Assembly: GCA_046330135.1 (NCBI GenBank)
Contig: JAXLTI010000003.1
Span: forward strand, 992,001-1,056,000
DNA: 64,000 bases
From: CAYYFX01 sp046330135
GTDB taxonomy: Bacteria; ARS69
Direction: 5' to 3'
In this document: piece by piece, positions 49,702 to 58,906 of the stretch
Numbering within the stretch: position 1 is the stretch's first letter
Layout: each line of letters starts with the position of its first letter
Made by a program: the position numbers and the translations under genes
Notes under the pieces: generated by a model
Seen by the model: the letters and a program-made list of their open reading frames with translations, nothing else
What the model was told of the DNA's origin: nothing
Databases searched by the model: none

Positions 49702-51954
49702 ATGCAGACCGCACGGGCATCGTGGGATGGCGTAACTCGTCCTACCGGGGGGCTCGCGTGGGCCGCCGGCGTCGCGGGCATCCTCTGCGCCGCCGCCGCG
49801 CAGGCCGCGTTCGTCGACGTCACGAACTCCGCCACCGATCTCATCACTCCCGGGGTCACGTACGGCTCCGCGTGGGGCGACTTCAACGGCGACGGCTACC
49901 CGGACTGCTTGGTCTGCCGGCACTACGAGCGCCCCGTCCTCTACCGCAATCTGGGCAACGGTCATCTGTCGTGCATCTTCAATCCGCCGCTCTTCGATCC
50001 GCCGCTCGATCACCACGGACCGCTCGTCGCGGACCTCGACGGGGACGGTGACCTCGACATCTACCTGACCCAAGGCGCCGACGCCGGCTTCGGAGACACG
50101 GTGAAGAAGCTGTACCGCAACGACGGGAACTTCGCGTTCGTGAACGTCTCGCAGGATTGCGGCGTGGCCGACCTCTACGGGCGGGGACGGTCCTCGTCGG
50201 CGATGGACGTCGACGGAGACGGCGACGTGGACTTCTTCGTCGCGAAGGCGCCGCGCTCGGTCGCTCCGAACTCGCTCTTCCTCAACGACGGCACGGGGCA
50301 CTTCACGGACGTGGCGGCGCAGGCGGGCTTGGCGGATGCCTTCGGCAGCGTCGGCGGGATCTGGGGAGACTACGACAACGACGGCGACCCGGACCTCCTG
50401 ATCGGCGGCGAGGAGGAAGCCACGTACGAGACGCGCATGTACCGCAACGACGGCAACGCGACCTTCACGAACGTGACCCAACAATCGTTGGGAGGCGTGG
50501 GGCAGATCTCGGCTGCGGCGTTCGGAGACTTCGACAACGACGGCGATCTCGATCTCGCGATCGGTCTGGGCGATCCGGCGCTCTTCGACGCCGTGGCGTG
50601 GACCCCGGACTCCCTTCGCTACTTCTTCAACACGCGCTACGGGGACAACGGCCTGGACGGGCTCGGCTTCCTGCAGACAGGGGACAGCGCTCGGTACGAC
50701 ATCTCGCTCAACGGCTACTTCATACCGAGCACGATCTTCATCTCGGGCAGCGCCTTCCATCCGGAGTACTCGCCCTTCACCATGCCGTTCGAGATCTTCG
50801 GGATTCCGGACTTCGACCCGGGTCAGACCCTGGCGACGTACCTCTGGACGGAACCCGCGTTCGGCGTGTGGGAGGTGCGCTGCAACGCGCCGCCCGCGGA
50901 AGCGAACACCTTCGCCGGGGTCATCACGCTGCCGAACGGCCATTTCACCGACGTCTCGCCCGTGGCGACGGAGCCCTACACCCACGGACCGCGCGGCACG
51001 CGTCTCTGGCGGAACGACGGCCGCTGGTTCGTCGACATCTCCGCGCAGGTCGGGCTCACCGACAGCGTGAACGTCCACTTCCTGCAGTGGGTGGACCTGG
51101 ACCAGGACGGGCGCCTCGATCTCTACGTCGAGAACAAGGGGGACACGCAGACCCTGAACGCGCCGAACCGGTTCTACCGCAACCTGGGCGGCACCTTCGA
51201 GGACGACACGGCGGCGCAGAACCTCGCGGGCCCCACGAGCGGGCTCGGGGACTCGTTCTCGTTCGAGGACTACGACCTCGACGGCGACCTCGACCTCGTG
51301 GAGACGTGCGGCACCGGTCCGCGCTTCCTCGCGTACCTCGATCACGTCCACTTCTACCGGAACGACGGTCCCGTGGGACACCGGCTCCGCGTGAAGCTCC
51401 AGGGGATCTGGTCCACGCGCGACGGCTACGGTGCCTGGGTCACGTGCGTGTCGGCCACCGCCGGCCGCCAGGTGCGCTACGTCACGGGCAACGCGTGGCG
51501 CGGCGGGCAGACGATGCTCGACCCATACTTCGGCCTGGGAGCGGACACGGTCGTGGACACGCTTCGCGTGGACTGGCCGTCCGGTTCGTGGAACGTCCTC
51601 GTCGACGTGCCCGCGGGAGTCGTACAGGTCGTCGAGCGCGACCCCTCGCTCGTGGGCGCTCCGGTCGCCGCGTCGGCGCCGGGGGTGCTGAAGCTCGTCG
51701 CGACGCCGAATCCCGCGGCGGGGGACATCGTGTTCGTGGCGAACGGCCGGGTGCGGGACCAAGCCGCGCGGCTCACCGTCTGGGATGCCGCCGGCCGGCG
51801 CCTCCTGGATCGGCGCCTCGCCCCGGGGGAGAGCCGCGTCTCCTGGAACGGTCGCGACTCACGGGGCCGCGCCGTGGCCTCCGGCGTCTACTTCGCCCGC
51901 CTCACCGAGGGTACGCGCCGCGCCGACGCGAAGGTCGTCCACCTCGCGCGCTGA
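49702..51954 (+). CDS. Secreted FG-GAP/ASPIC-UnbV protein with an FlgD-like C-terminal domain, 750 aa
   Basis: The signal segment is GLAWAAGVAGILCAAAAQA. It is followed by at least five calcium-binding FG-GAP/VCBS repeats, recognisable by GDFNGDGYPD, ADLDGDGDLDIYLT, DVDGDGDVDFFVAK, GDYDNDGDPDLLIGG, DFDNDGDLDLAIG and YDLDGDLDLVE. An ASPIC/UnbV-type domain follows (VKLQGIWSTRDGYGAWV, VRYVTGNAWRGGQ, VVDTLRVDWPSG). The last 85 residues are an FlgD-like Ig module (LVATPNPAAGDIVF, WDAAGRRLL, WNGRDSRGRAVASGVYFAR). The ATG at 49702 follows GTGAGG. These proteins are usually surface-exposed and adhesive or ligand-binding. It is divergent from trpS. Confidence 0.92.
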   Translation: MQTARASWDGVTRPTGGLAWAAGVAGILCAAAAQAAFVDVTNSATDLITPGVTYGSAWGDFNGDGYPDCLVCRHYERPVLYRNLGNGHLSCIFNPPLFDPPLDHHGPLVADLDGDGDLDIYLTQGADAGFGDTVKKLYRNDGNFAFVNVSQDCGVADLYGRGRSSSAMDVDGDGDVDFFVAKAPRSVAPNSLFLNDGTGHFTDVAAQAGLADAFGSVGGIWGDYDNDGDPDLLIGGEEEATYETRMYRNDGNATFTNVTQQSLGGVGQISAAAFGDFDNDGDLDLAIGLGDPALFDAVAWTPDSLRYFFNTRYGDNGLDGLGFLQTGDSARYDISLNGYFIPSTIFISGSAFHPEYSPFTMPFEIFGIPDFDPGQTLATYLWTEPAFGVWEVRCNAPPAEANTFAGVITLPNGHFTDVSPVATEPYTHGPRGTRLWRNDGRWFVDISAQVGLTDSVNVHFLQWVDLDQDGRLDLYVENKGDTQTLNAPNRFYRNLGGTFEDDTAAQNLAGPTSGLGDSFSFEDYDLDGDLDLVETCGTGPRFLAYLDHVHFYRNDGPVGHRLRVKLQGIWSTRDGYGAWVTCVSATAGRQVRYVTGNAWRGGQTMLDPYFGLGADTVVDTLRVDWPSGSWNVLVDVPAGVVQVVERDPSLVGAPVAASAPGVLKLVATPNPAAGDIVFVANGRVRDQAARLTVWDAAGRRLLDRRLAPGESRVSWNGRDSRGRAVASGVYFARLTEGTRRADAKVVHLAR

Positions 51955-52001
51955 CATCGGTCGCTGAAGTCCGGCGCGGGGCCCCGCTCGGCGACTCCGG
52001 A

Positions 52002-53489
52002 TCAGAAGTGCTCGTCCGCGCCCAGGTCGTAGCGCGTCACGGTTTGCGGGCGCAGCTGGCCGTCGATGTCCGTGGCGGACGCGCCGAACCGGTCCCCGTC
52101 GAGGAAGAGCGCATCCCCCCGGTCGACGGCGGGATTGGGGGCTCCGGTGGGGAGCGGCGCAACGAGGTGATAGTCCGCGACGTTCGGGTCCACGAAGAGG
52201 AGATCGGCGTTGAGGTTGGCGATTCGGTTGCGGTAGACCGAGTCGCTCACCCCGTTGATGTACGACGGGTCGTTGAGCTGGTCCTCGGTCAACGGGTCGT
52301 CGCCGTCGGTGGCGAAGTTCCGATACGGCGTGGTGAACGGGGAGGCGAAGAAGAGGTTGCCCAGGAGCCAACTCGGATCCGCGTCGGCCGCCTCCTCGAC
52401 GACGCCGTAGTGCTCCGCGCTGCCGCGCGTGAAGAGGATGTTCGCGCCGAGCGCCGGGTGCCCGGCGCGGAGGCGCACCGCGGCCGTCGGATGTCCCGCG
52501 ACTCCGCTCGCGCGCTCCGCGGAGATCGTGTCGAAGCCGAGGCGCACCGTGCCCGTGGTGGCCACGTCCACGCCGGTCGCCTGCGTCGACGCCCAGCCTC
52601 CGTCCACGAAGCAGGTGTTCAGGAGGAGGCTCGACGCGTCGAGGACGGCGGCGCCGCGCGTCTCGGGGTGCGAGCCGCCGGTGCGGCCCCCCTGGATCCG
52701 ACAACGGTACGCCTGCACGTCGGAGGCGCCGTGCACGAGGAGCGCGGTTCCCGTTCCCGAGTACCTGCCGTCCAGGTGGCAGTCCTGGAACTGCACGTTC
52801 GCGTTCTCGACGTCCGCGGCGACGGCGCCGGCGAACCGCGCGTCGAGCTCGAGGAACGAGATCAGCGACGTTCCGCCGACGGAGTTGCGCACCGTCAAGG
52901 GCGTCGACGCGGCGGTGGGCTGGATCCGGGTCGTGAAGTTGGGGTCCTGGAAGAACGTCTGCGGGTTCAGTCCGCCGTAGATCGTGCGCTCCGCCCCGTC
53001 GATGAGGAGGGCCACGTCATAGATGCCGCCCGCGATGAAGATCGCGCCGCCGCTGCTCGTCCGCACGAGCGCCTCGCCGAGGGTCTTGATCGCCTCCTGC
53101 GGGCTGGCGCCCGTGTGCGTGTCGTCGCCCTGGAGCGACACGTACACGCCGGCCGGGTACTGCACGACGACGTCGACCGTGGCGCTCGCGGTCCCGACCG
53201 AGTTGCTCACGGTCAGCGTGTACGTCGTCGTCTGGAAGGGGCGCACGGAAGCGGCGCCGTTCTCGGGCTGGGACACCGCGCCGACGGACGGGGAGATGGC
53301 GGCCGCCGTGGCCCCCGGAGCGTGCCAGCGCAAGGACGTCCACGACCCATGCATCACGTTGGCGTCCGTGGCGGCGAAGAGCTCCACGGTGGGCGGTCCC
53401 TGAGGCCCGCCCCCGGGGCCGGTCGGGTTGCTCGAATCCGAGCATCCGGTCAGGAGAAGGGCGAGGGCGAGGGCTCGAAGGACTCTCAT
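52002..53489 (-). CDS. Lipoprotein with an Ig-like domain and a right-handed beta-helix, 495 aa
   Basis: The lipobox LLLTGC (MRVLRALALALLLTGCSDSS) marks an outer-membrane or surface lipoprotein. Residues about 20-120 are an Ig-like/PKD-type domain (VELFAATDANVMHGSWTSLRW, TTTYTLTVSNSVGTASATVDV). From about 125 to the end come repeats of the pectate-lyase-like or DUF1565 type with short strands (GGAIFIAGGIYDVAL, DVENANVQFQDCHLDG, DVQAYRCRIQGG). The sequence ends RYDLGADEHF, the usual ending of choice-of-anchor Q-type proteins (G-A-D/E-x). No lyase active site can be picked out. It converges on the FG-GAP gene. Confidence 0.82.
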   Translation of the reverse strand: MRVLRALALALLLTGCSDSSNPTGPGGGPQGPPTVELFAATDANVMHGSWTSLRWHAPGATAAAISPSVGAVSQPENGAASVRPFQTTTYTLTVSNSVGTASATVDVVVQYPAGVYVSLQGDDTHTGASPQEAIKTLGEALVRTSSGGAIFIAGGIYDVALLIDGAERTIYGGLNPQTFFQDPNFTTRIQPTAASTPLTVRNSVGGTSLISFLELDARFAGAVAADVENANVQFQDCHLDGRYSGTGTALLVHGASDVQAYRCRIQGGRTGGSHPETRGAAVLDASSLLLNTCFVDGGWASTQATGVDVATTGTVRLGFDTISAERASGVAGHPTAAVRLRAGHPALGANILFTRGSAEHYGVVEEAADADPSWLLGNLFFASPFTTPYRNFATDGDDPLTEDQLNDPSYINGVSDSVYRNRIANLNADLLFVDPNVADYHLVAPLPTGAPNPAVDRGDALFLDGDRFGASATDIDGQLRPQTVTRYDLGADEHF

Positions 53490-53639
53490 TGCCAGGTTCC
53501 GGCCGGGATCGGGAGCGGTCGTGGCGAGCGACATGAGGATGAGTCGAATATAGGCCCGCCGGACGGGAACCGCTACCTGCCGCGGGCGATGGGCGGCCGC
53601 TCCCGGCCCCGCGGCCGGGTCGCGGGCCTCGCGACCGGG

Positions 53640-53648
53640 TGCTAGAAT
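53640..53648 (+). promoter_or_regulatory. Extended -10 promoter for the subtilisin gene
   Basis: TGC then -10 TAGAAT (53643-53648), overlapping the in-frame ATG at 53647. That ATG therefore cannot be the translation start. No good -35 is seen, as is common for extended -10 promoters. The expected start is near 53655. Confidence 0.5.
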
Positions 53649-53688
53649 GGGTGTCCCGTCGCCCTCGCGACCCCTCTCTGGAGACCCC

Positions 53689-56004
53689 GTGAAGCGGAAC
53701 GTCCTGCTCGTCCTCGGCGTGCTCCTCGCCGCGCGCCCGGCTGCGGCCGTCGACCTGCACGACGGGCTCGTGCACCTCCGCCACGTCACCTATCCGGTGG
53801 ACGCCGGCGTCCCCGGGGGCACGCCCGCGCGGGCTCTTTCGGAAGGCACCGCGGTCGCCACCTGGATCGTCCCCTTCGACGGCCCCGCGGACAGCGCCGC
53901 ACGTGACGCCATCGAGGCCGCCGGGGGCCGCGTGGTGGGCTTCGTGCCCTCGAACGCCTATCTCGTGCGTGCCGATGTCGACGAGGCCCGCGCCATGGGC
54001 GCCGCTGCGGCGATCCGTCGCGTGGACTACTACCGGCCGGAGTGGAAGGTCGCGCCCGAGCTGGATCGCGCGCAGCTCCGCACGTCGGGGGGCCCGCTGC
54101 TGTCGGTCGAGATTTGGGAGGGTGAGGATGCGCCGGCGGTCGCGTCGCGGGCGCGCGCGCTCGGGATCGACGTGGTCGCGGTCCAGGAAGCTCCGGGGAT
54201 CCGGAGGCTGCTCGTGCACGCGGGACCGAGCGGGGTGGACGCCCTCGCGGCGCTGTCCGAGGTGCAGTGGATCGAGGCCGTCGGGACGATCACTCTCCGC
54301 AACGACACCGTTCGCTGGATCATCCAGTCGAACAACCCCGTGACGATGGCGACGCCGCTCTACGCCAACGGGATCCTCGGCCGGGGCGAGATCATCGGGC
54401 ACATCGACGACCCGCCGTACATGGCGAGCTGCTACTTCCTCGACCCCGTGGACAACACGCCGGGGCCGAACCACCGCAAGGTCTTCGCCCTCCGGCGCGT
54501 GGGCGGCCCGACCTCGGGCGCGCACGGGACGCACACCGCAGGCACGGCCGCCGGCGAGAACTTCGACCCCGCGCATCCGGAGTGGCGCGGGATGGCGCCG
54601 AAAGCCCGCCTGTCCTGCTCCTCGGTGTGGGACCTCTCCGGCTTCGGCGGCACGCGCGGGCTCGCGCAGGACCTCGCCCTCGCGCACGCGGACGGCGCCC
54701 GCATCCACACGAACAGCTGGGGGCTCGACGGGACGACGGCGTACACCAACTGGTGCGTGGACATCGACACGTTCTCGCGACTCAACGAGGATGACCTGGT
54801 CCTGTTCGCCGTCAGCGACGCGGCCGTGCTCTACACGCCCGAGAACGCCAAGGACTGTCTGGCGGTCGGTGCGTCGTACTCCCAGCCTGACCAGGATCAG
54901 CGCGCCTTCGGCGGCGTGGGCCCCACCGCGGACGGACGCCGGAAGCCCGAGGTCTACGCGCCCGGGTTCAACACGCGGTCCGCCCAGACGCTGAACGACT
55001 GCGGCACCGCGACGATGAGCGGGACGAGCATGGCGTGCCCCGCCGTGGCCGGTGGAGCGGCGCTCGTGCGCGAGTACTTCCGTCGCGGGTACTACCCCAC
55101 CGGAGCGCCGTGGGAGTCGAACGCGTTCGTGCCGACCGGCGCGCTGGTGAAGGCCGCGGTCATCAACTCCGCGGTGGACATGACCGGAGTCCCCGGCTAT
55201 CCGAGCACTGCGGAAGGGTGGGGGCGGATTCTCCTCGACGATGCGCTGTACTTCCCCGGTGACGCGCGACGTCTCTGGGTCCGCGACGTGCGTCACGCGC
55301 AGGGGCTCAGCACGGGGCAGACCGACGAGTGGCACATCCGCGTCCAGAGCTCCGCCGAGCCGTTGAAGATCACGATGGTCTTCATGGACCAGCCCGCCGC
55401 GCTCAACGCGTCGCTCACGCCCGTGAACGACCTGGATCTCGAGGTCGTGGGGCCGTCCGGGCTCCTGCGCGGCAACGTGATCGACGCGAACGCCGGCGAG
55501 TCGATTCCCGGCGGTGCGGCCGATCCCCTGAACGACGTCGAGCGCGTGCTCGTGGCGGCCCCGACCGTCGGGGACTGGACGATCCGCGTGCGCGGGACGT
55601 CGGTACCGATCGGCCCGCAGGGCTTCGCGGTGGTCGTGAACGGCGCGCTCGCGAGCCGCGACGCGCGACCCTCCGTCGCGCCCGATCTCCATGCCGGGCC
55701 CGAGCCGCGGCGCGCGGCCGTCGGTCCGGCGCCGCGCGTCGAAGTGCCGACCCCGAACCCGTTCACGGGATCCACCACGCTGCGCTTCGCCGTCCCGGTG
55801 CGCGCGGAGGTGTCCATCCGCGTCTACGACGTGAGCGGCCGGGCGGTGCGCTCGCTCCTGGCGCAGACGGTGGAGGCGGGCGAGCAGCACGTGATCTGGG
55901 ACGGCCGGGATGACGAGGGACGCCGCGTGAGCGCGGGCGTCTACTTCTTCCGCCTCACGATGCCCGGCTTCGAGCGGCTCGTGAAGACGGCGCTGCTGCG
56001 TTGA
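53689..56004 (+). CDS. Secreted subtilisin-family (S8) protease with an FlgD-like C-terminal domain, 771 aa
   Basis: The GTG at 53689 has GGAGACC before it and begins a signal peptide (KRNVLLVLGVLLAARPAAA). The catalytic triad is Asp240 or 241 (IIGHIDDP), His282 (GAHGTHTAG) and Ser447 (SGTSMACPAVAGG); the oxyanion region is INSAVDMTG. An N-terminal propeptide-like region (residues 25-200) precedes the peptidase domain. After it comes a beta domain with the pattern DLDLEVVGPSG and WTIRVRGTSVPIGPQGFAV, typical of S8 accessory domains. The last 80 residues are FlgD-like (TPNPFTGSTTLRFAVP, IRVYDVSGRAVR, WDGRDDEGRRVSAGVYFFR). Extracellular protein degradation is the likely role. The SGNH gene overlaps its stop. 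Confidence 0.93.
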   Translation: MKRNVLLVLGVLLAARPAAAVDLHDGLVHLRHVTYPVDAGVPGGTPARALSEGTAVATWIVPFDGPADSAARDAIEAAGGRVVGFVPSNAYLVRADVDEARAMGAAAAIRRVDYYRPEWKVAPELDRAQLRTSGGPLLSVEIWEGEDAPAVASRARALGIDVVAVQEAPGIRRLLVHAGPSGVDALAALSEVQWIEAVGTITLRNDTVRWIIQSNNPVTMATPLYANGILGRGEIIGHIDDPPYMASCYFLDPVDNTPGPNHRKVFALRRVGGPTSGAHGTHTAGTAAGENFDPAHPEWRGMAPKARLSCSSVWDLSGFGGTRGLAQDLALAHADGARIHTNSWGLDGTTAYTNWCVDIDTFSRLNEDDLVLFAVSDAAVLYTPENAKDCLAVGASYSQPDQDQRAFGGVGPTADGRRKPEVYAPGFNTRSAQTLNDCGTATMSGTSMACPAVAGGAALVREYFRRGYYPTGAPWESNAFVPTGALVKAAVINSAVDMTGVPGYPSTAEGWGRILLDDALYFPGDARRLWVRDVRHAQGLSTGQTDEWHIRVQSSAEPLKITMVFMDQPAALNASLTPVNDLDLEVVGPSGLLRGNVIDANAGESIPGGAADPLNDVERVLVAAPTVGDWTIRVRGTSVPIGPQGFAVVVNGALASRDARPSVAPDLHAGPEPRRAAVGPAPRVEVPTPNPFTGSTTLRFAVPVRAEVSIRVYDVSGRAVRSLLAQTVEAGEQHVIWDGRDDEGRRVSAGVYFFRLTMPGFERLVKTALLR

Positions 56005-57164
56005 CGCGACGGCTCCTGCTCGACGCGCTCGCGCTGCTCGGAGGCATCGTCGTCGCGTCGCTCGCCGGCGAACTGCTGCTGCGGGCCTTCTGGCCCCAGC
56101 GCTCCGACGTCACGCTCGGGATGTTCGAGCAGGACCCGGCGGCCGGGTACCGCCTGCGCGGCGATTATCGCAACGAGATCCGCGTTCCCGAGTACCGCAC
56201 GACGATCCTCACCGACGCGGAGGGCTACCGCATCGTGTCGCGGGAGCAGGAGCCGCGGCCCGGCGCCGCGCGTCTCCTCGCGGTGGGAGACTCGTTCACG
56301 TTCGGCGTGGGCGTGAACGCGGAGGACGCGTTCCCCGCGGCGCTGGAGCGTCGCCTCGACGCGCAGGACGCGGGAGCATGGGAAGTCCGCAACGGAGGCG
56401 TGGGCGGATACGGTCCCCTGCGCACGGCGCGTGCGCTCATCGAGCGGCAGGGCGCTTGGCGCCCGGACGTGGTGGTGTACGCGCTGTACGTGGGCAACGA
56501 CCTCGAGGACTCCGACCCGGCGACGTTCCGCACGAGTCCCCTCGTGCGCGACGGGCGCATGGTGACCCGCGGAACTCATCCCTTCATGCGCCTCCGCTTC
56601 TTCCTGCGGACCCGCTCGCATCTCTATGCGTTCCTGCGCCAGCATTTCTACGGGCTGTACCGGGCCACCGGTCTCTGGGAGCGCAGCCAGTACCTCGATC
56701 CGATGGGCCTCAGGACTTGGCCGCCGCACCTCACGGACGTGACGTGGCCGGCCGGCCAGGAGGCGATCGCGTCCATGCGCGACTGGGCGGCGGAGCACGG
56801 CACCCGCTTCCTCGTGGTCGTAGTGCCCACGCGCTGGCAGATCGACGACGACGCCTGGTCCCGCTACCGCCGCGAGTGGCACCTGCCGGACTCGGACTTC
56901 GACCGCGATCACGCGCAGCGCGACGTCCTCGCCGTGCTTTCGGCCCTGCAGGTGCCCGCGCTCAACCTGCTGCCGGCCTACCGCCGCGCCCAAGCGGCCG
57001 GCATCCAGACCTACTACCGCATGGATCCGCACTGGACGGCGGCGGGGCATGCGCTCTGCGCGCAGCTGCTCCAGCTGGAGCTCGAGTCTCGAGGGTGGGC
57101 GGGGCCGAACGCGGGGTCGTCCGGGGCGATCGCGAGGGCCGCCGGAGCGGCGTCCGCCGGCTGA
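56001..57164 (+). CDS. Membrane-anchored SGNH/GDSL-like protein, 387 aa
   Basis: One N-terminal helix (LLLDALALLGGIVVASLAGEL) anchors an SGNH-fold domain: GDS motif in LLAVGDSFTFGVGV (block I), NGGVGGYGP (block II, Gly), VYALYVGNDL (block III, Asn) and MDPHWTAAGHAL (block V, Asp and His). Such proteins act as esterases or as O-acetyl transfer partners for surface polysaccharides (AlgJ/AlgX-like, judging by the DPHW-x-x-x-G-H ending). The TTG start overlaps the subtilisin stop (TTGA), so the two genes are translationally coupled. It converges on the pseudo-transpeptidase gene. The substrate is unknown. Confidence 0.85.
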   Translation: MTRRLLLDALALLGGIVVASLAGELLLRAFWPQRSDVTLGMFEQDPAAGYRLRGDYRNEIRVPEYRTTILTDAEGYRIVSREQEPRPGAARLLAVGDSFTFGVGVNAEDAFPAALERRLDAQDAGAWEVRNGGVGGYGPLRTARALIERQGAWRPDVVVYALYVGNDLEDSDPATFRTSPLVRDGRMVTRGTHPFMRLRFFLRTRSHLYAFLRQHFYGLYRATGLWERSQYLDPMGLRTWPPHLTDVTWPAGQEAIASMRDWAAEHGTRFLVVVVPTRWQIDDDAWSRYRREWHLPDSDFDRDHAQRDVLAVLSALQVPALNLLPAYRRAQAAGIQTYYRMDPHWTAAGHALCAQLLQLELESRGWAGPNAGSSGAIARAAGAASAG

Positions 57165-57180
57165 CGCGCGGCGGAGGCCT

Positions 57181-58005
57181 CTACTTCGGCTCGTTCGTGG
57201 GCATGCCGCCGCGCTGGGCGGTCGATCGGCGAGCGATGTCCCGCGTCTCCTCCAGCAGCGCATCGGTGCGGGCGACGGCGAGCGCCGGGGAACCGCCGGG
57301 CAGGAAGAGCGCGAACACCCAGACTCGCCCCAGCACTTCTCGGCTGCCGACGACCCAGGCACCCTCGGGACCACCACCCACGAACGCGCGGGTGCGCCGG
57401 CGCGGATCGTCGAGCGCGCGAGCGGCTCCGCGCGGCGACGAGACCGACATTCCGGCCGCGGCCAGGAGCTGCGTCGACGTGTTCGGCGCGAGGTGCAGGT
57501 CCTCGTGCAGCAAGCGCCGCCAGAAGGACACCCAGGCGGCGAGGCTCGACGCGTTCGCGGAGTCGGTCGGCGCGAAGCCGATGGCGCGGGCGTGGCGGAC
57601 GAACGACGCCCGCGGCACCCGGCTGCCCTGCGCGCCCCACCACGTGTCGCAGCCCCACGCGAGCGCCTCCACGAGCCCGACCTCGCCGTGCGAGCCCTTC
57701 GCCCAGCACGTCGAGTCGCAGCGGACGCGGGTCTCCGCGTCGAGGATCCCGTCCTCGAGGCCCGCCAGCGCGTCGACGACCCGGGCGAGGTCGCCCCACG
57801 CGTGACCCGGAAGGGGAACGGTCTCGCCGGTCCCGGAGCTCGGGAGCTCGTCTCCGGCGGCGCCCTCGGCGCGCAGCACTTCGCCGCTCTCGGAGTCCAC
57901 GAGGAGGAACTCGTGCGTGGGCGAGCCCGAGTCGGGGAAATGGTCGCGCAGGGAGGGAATGCCCACGAGGAGGGCGAGGAGCGGGGCGAGGGCCGCGGGA
58001 TGCAC
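57181..58005 (-). CDS. Catalytically dead penicillin-binding-protein transpeptidase-like protein, 274 aa
   Basis: A short N-terminal hydrophobic segment (residues 4-19) targets it across or into the membrane. The mature part follows the transpeptidase layout: FLLVDSESGEVLRA, then LPGHAWGDLARVVDALAGLEDG where active PBPs have P-G-S-x-x-K-x-x-x-x-x-A-L-x-x-x-G, then CDSTCW, HGEVGLVEALAWGCDTWWG (the S-C-N element is G-C-D) and ARAIGFAPTDS. Ser and Lys of the S-x-x-K motif are His68 and Gly71, and the KTG strand is not recognisable (AFVGGGPEGAWVVG). It therefore cannot act as a classical transpeptidase and may be a scaffold or binding protein. The GTG at 58005 gives MHPAALAPLLALLVGI. It is divergent from the next gene. 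Confidence 0.65.
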   Translation of the reverse strand: MHPAALAPLLALLVGIPSLRDHFPDSGSPTHEFLLVDSESGEVLRAEGAAGDELPSSGTGETVPLPGHAWGDLARVVDALAGLEDGILDAETRVRCDSTCWAKGSHGEVGLVEALAWGCDTWWGAQGSRVPRASFVRHARAIGFAPTDSANASSLAAWVSFWRRLLHEDLHLAPNTSTQLLAAAGMSVSSPRGAARALDDPRRRTRAFVGGGPEGAWVVGSREVLGRVWVFALFLPGGSPALAVARTDALLEETRDIARRSTAQRGGMPTNEPK

Positions 58006-58071
58006 GAGAGGGACTTTACACCCGGCCCCGCGACCCGGAGAATCCGTCGTTTCCCCCACCCGGAGAGCGCG

Positions 58072-58890
58072 ATGGCGTTCCCTCCCGTCGTCCACGACGT
58101 CGTGGAGTCGGTGCGATTCGGCCGCGTGTTGTTCGCGGAGATCGTGCCCCCGCCCGCGACGGGCGAGCGATGTCGATACTGCGCCGGGCTCGTCTCGGCC
58201 GAGCGGGGCGCGCCGCGTCGCGCGCACTTCAGCGATCCGGGCGCGTGCGTTCGCGCGATCCTGACGCCGCTGGATCGCGGCGCCGCCGTGGATGCGGTGG
58301 TCCTCGGCGGCGCGGGGGAGCCGATGCGGCACCGTGGCATCGGCGCGATCCTGCGCCGGCTCCGGGGTCAGGCGCACCTCGGCGCCGTCGTCCTCACGAC
58401 CGGGGCCGAGCTCCGCGACCGCGACATCCGTCGCGAAGCGGCGGAGGCCGGTCTCGTGGTGGTGTGGATGCCCGCCCTCGAGGACCGCTCGGAGGGCGAT
58501 GACGCCTACGAGCGCGAGCGGGCCTTCGAGCGACACGTCGAGGCCGTCGCGTCGCTTCGGCGGGACACCACGGTTCCGATCGCGCTGGAGCTTGCGATCC
58601 GCCCCGGGCTGAACGACGGCAAGCGGTCCCGCGAGGCCTGGCTCCACGCGGCGGAGCGCATCCGTCCCGACCGGCTCTTCATCGTCCCGGCCCCCGGGGC
58701 CGTCGAGCGCGAGTTGCCGCAGGCGCTCGAAGACATGCGAGCGGCTTTCCCCCGCGCCGCCGGCGCGTTCCTCGACGACGGCACCATCGTCGACCGCCGT
58801 TGCTTCTGCGGCGTCACGGAAGAGACCGACGTCGATGAAGCGATCGAAGCCGACGCCGCCGACGACGGATCGGCTGCGCCCGACGCGTAA
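58072..58890 (+). CDS. Radical-SAM-like protein lacking one cluster cysteine, 272 aa
   Basis: The N-terminus VESVRFGRVLFAEIVPPPAT-G-E-R-C34-R-Y-C37 aligns by eye with radical-SAM proteins of the type F-G-R-S-L-x-x-x-x-x-P-x-x-C-x-x-x-C-x-Y-C, but the first cysteine position is Thr30. The barrel continues with AVVLGGAGEPMRH (the GGEP-like SAM-binding strand), VVLTTGAELRD, VVVWMPALEDR, ELAIRPGLNDGK and RPDRLFIVPA. A CFCG near the C-terminus (about 248-251) offers two other cysteines. A standard three-Cys [4Fe-4S] site cannot form from the usual motif. The ATG at 58072 is preceded by CGGAGAG. Only 66 nt separate it from the divergent pseudo-transpeptidase. The substrate is unknown. Confidence 0.65.
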   Translation: MAFPPVVHDVVESVRFGRVLFAEIVPPPATGERCRYCAGLVSAERGAPRRAHFSDPGACVRAILTPLDRGAAVDAVVLGGAGEPMRHRGIGAILRRLRGQAHLGAVVLTTGAELRDRDIRREAAEAGLVVVWMPALEDRSEGDDAYERERAFERHVEAVASLRRDTTVPIALELAIRPGLNDGKRSREAWLHAAERIRPDRLFIVPAPGAVERELPQALEDMRAAFPRAAGAFLDDGTIVDRRCFCGVTEETDVDEAIEADAADDGSAAPDA

Positions 58891-58906
58891 CCCATCCTGC
58901 CTCGCG

